Part shown: one piece after another, positions 7,414-13,654 of the stretch
Layout of the letters: each line of letters starts with the position of its first letter
Position numbering within the stretch: position 1 is the first letter of the stretch
Assembly (NCBI GenBank): GCA_036732565.1
Contig: DAINCF010000075.1
Span: forward strand, 1-18,491
DNA length: 18,491 bases
Source: JAIVJN01 sp036732565
GTDB lineage: Bacteria > Acidobacteriota > Vicinamibacteria > Vicinamibacterales > UBA2999
Direction: 5' to 3'
Position numbers and translations under genes: made by a program
Notes under the pieces: generated by a model
Database searches by the model: none
What the model was told of the DNA's origin: nothing
What the model saw: only the letters and a program-made list of their open reading frames with translations

Positions 7414-7794
7414 TCACACGCGCGGCTGAACAGAGCGGCCATCAGCGCATGCCTCAACCTGTGCGACCATCACCGACAGAGGGATCACCGCGGCGATCGG
7501 CGGCTCGCGCAACACCTCCGCGAATCGACGCAGCAGCGCGTCAAGCGACCGTTGACGTACGAGCTCGTCACCCTCGGCCTCACCCCGCTCATTCGCGTAG
7601 TGAATCGTCAGGTCCTGCGTGCGTGGCTCCAGTCGAAGCGCGAAATAGTTCCCGGCGATCTTCAACCTCAGATGAAGCCACTGCCCTTTCAGGGCCACCG
7701 CCTCAATAGGCGGCCGTTCGAGAAGGGCCTCGGTGAACGGCATCGCGGCCCCGCGGGTCCCCGCGGGCACAGTTTCAGCGATCGAACGAAGCAT
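7414..7794 (-). CDS. Hypothetical cytosolic protein after ADOP permease
   Basis: 126-aa protein without signal peptide. GAGGAGG, placed immediately after the stop of the permease gene, serves ATG 7794; the genes are only 13 nt apart, so they are cotranscribed and probably translationally coupled. The middle (about 30-75) is beta-rich (WLHLRLKIAGNYFALRLEPR, DLTIHYANERG), followed by a helix (ELVRQRSLDALLRRFAEVLR) and a hydrophobic strand (PPIAAVIPLSVMVAQV). No catalytic motif or known domain was recognised. Position suggests an accessory role to the permease or sigma system, by location only. Confidence 0.7.
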   Translation of the reverse strand: MLRSIAETVPAGTRGAAMPFTEALLERPPIEAVALKGQWLHLRLKIAGNYFALRLEPRTQDLTIHYANERGEAEGDELVRQRSLDALLRRFAEVLREPPIAAVIPLSVMVAQVEACADGRSVQPRV

Positions 7795-7807
7795 GACCGC
7801 CTCCTCC

Positions 7808-10168
7808 TCAGCGTTCAGCCAGAATCTGACCCGGCGCGACGCGGAGCACCCGCGCGAGCCAGTACCCCATCACCGCGGCGAAGCCGAGGACGATGACGCC
7901 TCCGGTGAAGACTGCCGCCAGGGGACTCCAGGCATCCGTGGCGACCAGCACCGCGCGCAGCCCCTGCGTGGCTGCCGCGCCCAGCCCAATCCCGACGACT
8001 CCGCCAAGCGCCACCACCACCGCGAGCGGTGCGAAGAGGTATTGAAAAAGCCGCATCCGCTCGGCTCCGAGTACACGCACGATCGCCGCCGCGCGCCACT
8101 CTGCTGCGACCAGCTGCTGCACGTGCCCCCACATCGTTAACAGCCCAATCAGAAGCGCGACGCCGGCGAACAACGTCATCACGACGGCCCGCGTCCGTTC
8201 GACACGCGTTGCCGTCCACAGGCGCAGCGCGTAGCTACTGCCGCGGCCCACGCGAGCATCCGCGCGTACCGTCTGAATCGCCGCCGTCACATCCCGCACG
8301 ATAGGAGGAATCGGACCCGCCGCCCGGACGAGAAACGTCGACCCGGTCCCGGATCGGAAGACTTGCGGCGGGATCACGCCGCGAGGATCCTGATCACGGA
8401 TGTCGCCGACCACGCCGATCACGCACGCGGCGCCGTCGTCGTCGAGCTCTACGCACTGCCCGATCGCCGCGGGGACGCCACGCCAGAATGCGACCGCCAG
8501 GCGCTCATTGATCACGATCTCGCGATCCGCCGATGCGCCAAACAATCGACCGGCGCGCAGCGGAATGCTTAACGTCCGAAAGAACTCGCGCTCCACGCGG
8601 TACGCCTGCGCCACGGTCGCATCACCCGTCCTCGGGTCCTTCACCACCAGCAGCGTACGCGCCCCTGTCATCAGCCCGGCCGTGCTCATCGCGGTGGCAC
8701 CGCGAACCGCCGGCAACGCGCGAATCCGCGTCAGCGCGTCCTCATAGAAGGATCGCGTGTCAGCGGCGGGTCGAGATGGATCCCACGGCAATCCGGCGGA
8801 GATCATCACCAGACCGCCCGGGTCGAAACCGGGGGCGGCCAAGTAAAGCCGCCCGAACACCAACACCAATAGGATCGCGACATACACGCACGCGGTCATC
8901 AACGCCAGCGACAGGCCGAAGGTCAGGCGCCTGCCGCGCCGCGCGCCTGGACCCACGGAACGATCCAGTTGCTCCGTCAGCTCACGCGCGGCGCTCGCCT
9001 TCCGGACCGACCGCCAGAACACGGCTGCCGACAGGACCACACCCACGAGCGTGAACACAGCCGTGACAATGGGCCCTAACGCCCGCAGCGCGACATACCG
9101 CCCGTCCGCCAGAGGAAGAGCGGCAACCAGCGTTGGCAGACACCACGACGCAATCCCCACGCCCACAGCCCAGCTCACCGCCGCGACGCCGAGCAACTGC
9201 AGAATGATGGGTCGAAACACCTGCAGCGGTGTCGCCCCGAGCGCCAGCCGCACGCACAGCTCACGCCGCCGCGCGGCGAACGCGCTCGCGAGCAATGTCC
9301 CCACAGCGAGCCACCCGATCACCACCAGCGCGATCGCCGTCACCAGCAGAAGAGTCATGGCGCCGCCATCGGCCACGACGAGCGTCGTGGCCAAAAGCCG
9401 CACGTCAGCAGACGCATGCCGTGCGGTCCGACCGTCAACGGCCATCTCCCGCAGCACGCGCTCAACTTGCGGACGTGCGGCTGCCACCGTCGAACCCTGT
9501 TGCAGACGCGCCCAGATATCGAAGCTGTTGAACACCGCAACGTGATCGCCAGCGATGGTCGGACTGGCCAGCCAGACGTCGGTATCCCCTGGGAGATAAA
9601 ACTCGTCCGGCGCGACGCCGACGATCGAGACGACCCGCTGCACGATCGCGAACGACCGTCTGTCGACGTCGCGCAATGTCACCGCCACGCCGCGGACATC
9701 TGCTGGACGCCCTGGCATCTGCCGCGCGAACCGAGCACTGACGACGGCCGCGCGGACGTCCTCTGTCGACCGAAACGGCGTCACCAAGGCCAGACGAACG
9801 CCAACGACGTCCCAAAACGTGTCAGATACGTGGGCACAGGCGGTCGTCACGACACGTTCCCGATCCTGCAGGACGCACGAACTCGGCATGACCCCGCTCA
9901 CTGAGGCGATGGAGGACACCTGGTCCTCGAATGCCCCTACCTCGACCGGACTCAGTGGCTGACGCCTGCCGGCCTGGTCGACCGCCGCAATGCTCACCAG
10001 CGCATCGCCGGCCATCCCAGGAGGCAACGGCCGCCACCGCAACTGGTCCTCGAGGCTCACGAGGATCAACACCCCGGTTGACGCGATCGCCAGGACCATC
10101 GTCGCAACGATCGCCATCGGCCAGGACCGGCGCCGCCCGACCATCGCGAAGCGCTCACCGGCCGTCAT
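7808..10168 (-). CDS. ADOP-type orphan ABC permease (FtsX/MacB_PCD duplicated)
   Basis: 786-aa inner-membrane protein with the MacB-like architecture twice. TM near 15-37; a periplasmic MacB_PCD-like domain about 50-255; an FtsX core with TMs about 268-296, 318-350 and 366-387 containing the coupling-helix motif RRELCVRLALGATPLQVF. A second module follows: TM about 414-445, periplasmic domain about 450-655 (FFRTLSIPLRAGRLF, DREIVINERLAVAFW), then TMs about 660-684, 708-735 and 750-775 with the degenerate counterpart WRAAAIVRVLGAERMRLF. This matches the Acidobacterial duplicated orphan permease family, known for two FtsX units and no adjacent ATPase; none is in this window. ATG 10168 overlaps the anti-sigma stop by ATGA and is preceded by GGTGGAGG, so coupling is expected. 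MacB relatives move or transduce force to envelope substrates; the substrate here is unknown. Confidence 0.9.
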   Translation of the reverse strand: MTAGERFAMVGRRRSWPMAIVATMVLAIASTGVLILVSLEDQLRWRPLPPGMAGDALVSIAAVDQAGRRQPLSPVEVGAFEDQVSSIASVSGVMPSSCVLQDRERVVTTACAHVSDTFWDVVGVRLALVTPFRSTEDVRAAVVSARFARQMPGRPADVRGVAVTLRDVDRRSFAIVQRVVSIVGVAPDEFYLPGDTDVWLASPTIAGDHVAVFNSFDIWARLQQGSTVAAARPQVERVLREMAVDGRTARHASADVRLLATTLVVADGGAMTLLLVTAIALVVIGWLAVGTLLASAFAARRRELCVRLALGATPLQVFRPIILQLLGVAAVSWAVGVGIASWCLPTLVAALPLADGRYVALRALGPIVTAVFTLVGVVLSAAVFWRSVRKASAARELTEQLDRSVGPGARRGRRLTFGLSLALMTACVYVAILLVLVFGRLYLAAPGFDPGGLVMISAGLPWDPSRPAADTRSFYEDALTRIRALPAVRGATAMSTAGLMTGARTLLVVKDPRTGDATVAQAYRVEREFFRTLSIPLRAGRLFGASADREIVINERLAVAFWRGVPAAIGQCVELDDDGAACVIGVVGDIRDQDPRGVIPPQVFRSGTGSTFLVRAAGPIPPIVRDVTAAIQTVRADARVGRGSSYALRLWTATRVERTRAVVMTLFAGVALLIGLLTMWGHVQQLVAAEWRAAAIVRVLGAERMRLFQYLFAPLAVVVALGGVVGIGLGAAATQGLRAVLVATDAWSPLAAVFTGGVIVLGFAAVMGYWLARVLRVAPGQILAER

Positions 10169-11496
10169 CGCAACGCCTCCACCGATCCCTGGCAGTCCAT
10201 CACCTTCCACACGGCTTCGAACCGCGCCCGCGCAACTCCCAGCTCTGTCTGGGACGGAGACGCATCGTGACTGAGGAACCTTTGTGTATCCTCCTTCAAG
10301 GCGCGCAGCTGGTCCTTCGCCGCGGGAATGCGCTCTGCCCAATCCGCCGGGACGCGCCCAGACGCCCTGCAGTAGTGCCGGACCGACCCGATCACCAGGA
10401 GCAGATGACCTTCTAGATTGCGAAGCTCCGGCAGAAGCGCGTCGTAGTCGGTGCTCACGCTTGCTTCAGGAGACGATGGGACGCGCTCGGCGGAAGCCTG
10501 CTGTAATGCGTCTAGTCGGCTCCCCACCATCGTGAACCCACGCTCCAATCCAGGCACGAATGCGCGTGGATTGCGACTGTTCTCCAAGCGGTAGGCGAGC
10601 CAAGGCGCAACGCGCCGCGTCGACTCATGGGTCGTCGCCCGCGGCTTCGAAGGCGTCACAGATGGTGTCGTTGGGCTCGGTGCGCGCGCCGGCTCGTCGT
10701 GGCGCGCGGAAACCGCCACCTCCTCACAGCTAAATCGGCCCAAGCCCGCGATGACGATGCTCACACGTCGAACGCGATGACCTTGGATCGTGACCACGAC
10801 TTCTTGCACGCGCCCCACAGATGTCCGCGTGCGCAGAATGGCCAGATCGCCGTTGACCGTGAGGTCGTCTCGCTTCGACGCCAGCGACGCGCGCCACTCT
10901 TGGATGGGTCCAACACTGAGCGGTTGCTCCGGATCGAGATAGTGTGCCGCCAAGGCCAGACGGAGTCCCCGTACGTCATTGCCCTCGCTCGCGCGCGATC
11001 CCTCGATTCGACCGTCCCGGAGCAGCCATACGTCATCGAACGGCGTGACACTCGCATCCGCCAGAGCTTCGTGTCCATCCAGCACCAGAGTGGCGTGAAC
11101 GTGCCGTTCGTACCCCCGCGGCAACGTCCGTTCGTACGTGAGTCCATTCGACAGCAGCGTCTCCGCATTGACAGTCGTCGCGTCTTCGGAGATGACACCG
11201 AAAACGAGTAGAGCCGCCACGACCACCATTGCAGCCACCGACCACGTGCGAGGACCGCTGACCACAATCTTCCTCGGCTCGACGGGCACGACATCGAATA
11301 GGCCAAGATCCAGGCCTTCCTTGAGGTCGCCTGTCAGCCTCCGCAGCTCTTTGAGCTCCTCACGGCACCGCTCGCATGACTCGAGATGTGCAGCGACGTC
11401 CTCCTGAGCGCTGGTCCGACCGGAGTCGTCCATTGCCATCTTGAGCAATGCACGCTGACGAAAGCACCGGCCCACCGTGCGCGTGCGCTTACTCAC
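10165..11496 (-). CDS. Zinc-finger anti-sigma factor with large periplasmic domain
   Basis: 443-aa single-span membrane protein. The cytoplasmic N-terminus carries a zf-HC2/ZAS signature: Cys11, then His37-x3-Cys41-x2-Cys44 (HLESCERC), which normally holds the cognate ECF sigma. One membrane span follows at about 85-102 (TWSVAAMVVVAALLVFGVI). About 340 residues then face the periplasm: a beta-rich part (about 105-265), a Pro/Thr/Ser linker (about 268-300), and a helical bundle (about 355-440). This is much longer than a minimal ZAS protein. GTG 11496 is preferred over ATG 11502 because AAGGAG lies 7 nt upstream; the overlap with the sigma gene is then 8 nt (14 nt with the ATG). It is coupled downstream to the permease by ATGA. 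A sensor role for the periplasmic region is inferred. Confidence 0.82.
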   Translation of the reverse strand: MSKRTRTVGRCFRQRALLKMAMDDSGRTSAQEDVAAHLESCERCREELKELRRLTGDLKEGLDLGLFDVVPVEPRKIVVSGPRTWSVAAMVVVAALLVFGVISEDATTVNAETLLSNGLTYERTLPRGYERHVHATLVLDGHEALADASVTPFDDVWLLRDGRIEGSRASEGNDVRGLRLALAAHYLDPEQPLSVGPIQEWRASLASKRDDLTVNGDLAILRTRTSVGRVQEVVVTIQGHRVRRVSIVIAGLGRFSCEEVAVSARHDEPARAPSPTTPSVTPSKPRATTHESTRRVAPWLAYRLENSRNPRAFVPGLERGFTMVGSRLDALQQASAERVPSSPEASVSTDYDALLPELRNLEGHLLLVIGSVRHYCRASGRVPADWAERIPAAKDQLRALKEDTQRFLSHDASPSQTELGVARARFEAVWKVMDCQGSVEALR

Positions 11497-12127
11497 GACC
11501 ATGCTCCTTCCGCCCCGCACGTGACATCTCATCGAGAATCCGTCGAAGTCGATTTACAGCTCTCGACAGCGTCATAGTTGCCAACTTACTGCTGATCGCC
11601 AGCGCGTCTGCCCGCTCCTCCGCCGATTCGCCCGCCATTCCACGAAGCACATTGGCTCTGTCACGAGGTCCCAGCTTGAGCAACGCGCGTTGGAGAAGCG
11701 CCAATCGTTCGCTCCTCAGCACATCCGCTTCCGCCGTCGGTCCTCTCTGAGGCAACACGTCTTCATCGAACGGTTCGCGGCGCGAGAGCTGATTCACGAC
11801 ACGTTTCCGATGGTCAGCGCCTCGCCACAACACGCGCTCGCCTATTCTGTAGAGGACGGCCTCCGGTTTCGGCATCTCCACGCCCGCATTCACGAGCCGT
11901 TGCCACTTCAGAAATGCCGTCTGCGTCAGGTCCTCGGGGTCGGCACCAGCGGGGCAATGCTTCCGCATCCATCCGGCGAACGCCACGTAGTCGATCTTCT
12001 CGTCAGCCTCAGAACCACCGACGGAAACATCTGCGAGTTCCCGGGGCGGCGTCCCATCGTCATCGCGATCGCCGTCTCCGCTCATGAACAGTCGTGGCAC
12101 GAAGGGGGCATCCAAGCGACTCGTCAC
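11489..12127 (-). CDS. ECF-like RNA polymerase sigma factor
   Basis: 212-aa sigma-70 family protein. Region 2 spans about 40-100, with the characteristic DPEDLTQTAFLKW string at 63-75 (region 2.2 core-binding helix), then a helix ending in WRGADHRKRVV. Region 4 spans about 140-197 (LLKLGPRDRANVLRGMAGES, then ADALAISSKLATMTLSRAVN) as the -35-binding helix-turn-helix; regions 1 and 3 are absent, as in ECF sigmas. GTG 12127 is chosen because it overlaps the stop of the previous gene by GTGA; ATG 12085 would remove 14 residues outside the sigma domains and has no ribosome binding site. The anti-sigma gene overlaps its 3' end. It likely directs polymerase to GGAAC-type promoters; one candidate lies at the head of the operon. 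Confidence 0.85.
   Translation of the reverse strand: MTSRLDAPFVPRLFMSGDGDRDDDGTPPRELADVSVGGSEADEKIDYVAFAGWMRKHCPAGADPEDLTQTAFLKWQRLVNAGVEMPKPEAVLYRIGERVLWRGADHRKRVVNQLSRREPFDEDVLPQRGPTAEADVLRSERLALLQRALLKLGPRDRANVLRGMAGESAEERADALAISSKLATMTLSRAVNRLRRILDEMSRAGRKEHGRE
11504..11509 (-). promoter_or_regulatory. Shine-Dalgarno inside sigma gene deciding the anti-sigma start
   Basis: AAGGAG on the minus strand lies within the last codons of the sigma gene, 7 nt before GTG 11496 but only 1 nt before ATG 11502. The spacing favours the GTG start. Confidence 0.55.
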
Positions 12128-12555
12128 GGCAGCGACCACCCCACGAGAGCCGCCAACAGTGCGATCAAAGCGAGTGCCCACGTTACGCGCATGCCGGTCT
12201 GGAGGGGCGCGATCCGACCATCCGGCGACCAGCGATCGATCACCACCAGCGCCCTCCACACGTGAACCAACCACCGGTCGCCGGCCACGGCCTCGCACTC
12301 TGACGGCACGTCCGCTACAAAGAGCAGTTCATCACCGTGGTAGCACTGCACAAGTGAAGCGCCTCTCTCTCGGGCCGCTCGAATCCCAGCCGCCCGAATC
12401 TCGCGTCGAACCACAAGACGCTCCGTCCCTGATGTACACGCCAGCCGGCGCTCGTCGTCCTCTGACAGGGTGTAGGACACGCAACGGAACGGCAGTGGAT
12501 ACGCGTCAGGCTGGCCCGCAACCGCGACCTCTGGTCGAGCAGCAACGGTCCTCAC
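12124..12555 (-). CDS. Tail-anchored hypothetical protein ahead of the sigma gene
   Basis: 143-aa protein starting at GTG 12555, which overlaps the stop of the small lipoprotein gene by GTGA and has GGAG 8-9 nt upstream. A longer frame reaching 12774 exists but would run through the lipoprotein gene and has no ribosome binding site. There is no N-terminal signal. Residues about 15-115 are mixed alpha/beta (FRCVSYTLSEDDERRLAC, QCYHGDELLFVADV, WLVHVWRALVVIDRW) with four cysteines. Residues about 121-140 (VTWALALIALLAALVGW) form a single C-terminal membrane anchor, leaving the soluble domain in the cytoplasm beside the sigma factor. Its own stop overlaps the sigma start. A regulatory partner of the sigma/anti-sigma pair is a reasonable guess; no family recognised. 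Confidence 0.65.
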   Translation of the reverse strand: MRTVAARPEVAVAGQPDAYPLPFRCVSYTLSEDDERRLACTSGTERLVVRREIRAAGIRAARERGASLVQCYHGDELLFVADVPSECEAVAGDRWLVHVWRALVVIDRWSPDGRIAPLQTGMRVTWALALIALLAALVGWSLP

Positions 12556-12758
12556 GCCGTCGCTCCAAGGGCGAAGCAGTCGATCTCCAAGCAATCTACG
12601 CTCTCGGTTGGTACCACACGCGGCGAATCTTGCTGGTACGTCGTCGGCGCTGGCCACAACACCGGACGCACGGTCCGGCACCCGGCGTTGACAAGTACCA
12701 GAGGTAACAGCAGGACGAACCATACCCGCCCGAACGATGACCATGAACGATGAATCAA
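12552..12758 (-). CDS. Small lipoprotein, first gene of the sigma operon (TTG start)
   Basis: 68-aa predicted lipoprotein. The signal peptide has a basic n-region (IHRSWSSFGR), a hydrophobic core (VWFVLLLPLVLV) and lipobox VNAGC with Cys26. The mature part is only 43 residues (RTVRPVLWPAPTTYQQDSPR, then VVPTESVDCLEIDCFALGATA), Pro-rich at first, with a DCLEIDC pair. Start TTG 12758 is chosen because GGAGGG lies 6 nt upstream; a frame to 12797 lacks such a site. The stop overlaps the next start by GTGA, the first link of a chain of overlapping genes. A membrane-anchored spacer, sensor input or antirepressor is possible. Easily missed by gene finders because of size and start codon. Confidence 0.6.
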   Translation of the reverse strand: MIHRSWSSFGRVWFVLLLPLVLVNAGCRTVRPVLWPAPTTYQQDSPRVVPTESVDCLEIDCFALGATA

Positions 12759-12764
12759 TGCCTG

Positions 12765-12770
12765 CCCTCC
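12765..12770 (-). promoter_or_regulatory. Shine-Dalgarno for the TTG-started lipoprotein
   Basis: GGAGGG on the minus strand, 6 nt upstream of TTG 12758. It is the strongest ribosome binding site in the region and the main reason to accept the TTG start. Confidence 0.55.
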
Positions 12771-12969
12771 ACACTGGGTACGCGACGGATCACCCACGGC
12801 GATACCTGCTGCGTCATCCGTTCGCCCTGAACGATCCGCGCGTCCCTACTCTCCTACGTGCACTTGAGAACGGAAAAGTCTCAGGGGGCAGAAAATAAAT
12901 CTGTGTTCTGCGAACGTCCTCCAGATCTCTGGCGTCTGAGCAGGCAACGCACGCTAAAATGCGCACGCT

Positions 12970-12989
12970 GGTTCCCTTTGCCGGGAACC
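12970..12989 (+). promoter_or_regulatory. GGTTCCC-N6-GGGAACC inverted repeat between divergent genes
   Basis: A perfect 7-bp inverted repeat (12970-12976 with 12983-12989, loop TTTGCC) lies between the minus-strand sigma operon and the plus-strand bacteriocin-like gene. Each arm contains GGAAC, the usual -35 core of many ECF sigma promoters. On the minus strand GGAACC is followed after 16 nt by CGTGCG, a weak -10-like CGT. On the plus strand a T-rich run (12990-13007) follows the second arm, so as RNA it could act as an attenuator or a 5' stem. A TAAAAT at 12955-12960 could be a plus-strand -10, but has no good -35. Operator, ECF promoter and attenuator readings are all open. Confidence 0.4.
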
Positions 12990-13021
12990 TATTTGTTGTC
13001 TTGTCTTGGAAGGAGGAGTAC

Positions 13022-13654
13022 ATGACTCCGATGCGGCTATCTCTGCGCGCGCTGGTTACTGCTGCCCTCGTGGCCTCGCCCGCGCTCTTTACCGCTTCAG
13101 CGACGTCCACGAACCCGTGTCACACGCTGGCCCGCTGGGCCGAACAGTACCGGGGCACGTCGCCGACGCTCGATCAGGTGACGCAGCTTGACCGCGCGCA
13201 TCGACGCGCGCTGCTTGGTGCCGTGTCACCGGCCATCCGCGCCGACCTGTGGCGAGAGCATCTGCGTCGCTTTGCACAAGAGCCCAACCTGTTGCCCGAG
13301 CAGCGCGCACTGATCGCCACGGCAATCACGTTGACGACGCCCGAGCTGTACGAACAGAACTCCTCGACGTCACAGGCATTTGACCGCCTGTGGCCGGACA
13401 TCGAACGCACCTTTGCCGGTGCACTGCGCGCGCGCTGGATGGATCTCGCGGCCTCTCCATCACATGAACGGCCCACGCGGCCCTGGCTCACGACGAACGC
13501 GTCTGCGCAGGCCGCGCAGGCCGTGAACTGTGGATGCAATTGGATTCTGAACGACTGTTGGGGAGCCGGGAACTGTGTTGCTGGTGGTTGCGCCCCCATG
13601 ATCCGTGGCTGTGGCCCGATGGCAAGGGACGGCTGTAACGGCACCTGTTTCTAG
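13022..13654 (+). CDS. Fulvocin C-related bacteriocin-like precursor
   Basis: 210-aa precursor. ATG 13022 is preceded by AAGGAGGAG at good spacing. Signal peptide about 1-27 (LRALVTAALVASPALFTASA). An alpha-helical leader or pro-region follows (about 30-145), with WREHLRRFAQEPNLLPEQRA and LIATAITLTTPELYE, the pattern of NCBI proteins named 'bacteriocin fulvocin C-related'. After a flexible Ala/Thr/Pro linker, the last 43 residues (168-210) hold eight cysteines spaced C-x-C-x6-C-x5-C-x4-C-x6-C-x7-C-x3-C and are Gly-rich. Fulvocin C of Myxococcus fulvus is, as I recall, a peptide of about 45 residues with four disulphides, which fits. The mature toxin would be released by cleavage before NCGC. 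Family call is from pattern memory; bactericidal activity and processing protease are inferred. Convergent with the TonB receptor gene. Confidence 0.8.
   Translation: MTPMRLSLRALVTAALVASPALFTASATSTNPCHTLARWAEQYRGTSPTLDQVTQLDRAHRRALLGAVSPAIRADLWREHLRRFAQEPNLLPEQRALIATAITLTTPELYEQNSSTSQAFDRLWPDIERTFAGALRARWMDLAASPSHERPTRPWLTTNASAQAAQAVNCGCNWILNDCWGAGNCVAGGCAPMIRGCGPMARDGCNGTCF

Noticed and set aside
12084..12707. Plus-strand frame of 207 codons antisense to the sigma and tail-anchored genes
   Set aside because: Low-complexity Arg/Pro/Ser composition and no ribosome binding site; the minus-strand genes explain the region with overlapping starts and known motifs.
12124..12774. Longer version (216 aa) of the tail-anchored protein
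   Set aside because: The extra N-terminus would overlap the lipoprotein gene in another frame and has no ribosome binding site; GTG 12555 with GTGA overlap is the better start.
12955..12960. TAAAAT as a sigma-70 -10 box for the bacteriocin-like gene
   Set aside because: No acceptable -35 at 16-18 nt; kept only as a remark under the inverted repeat.
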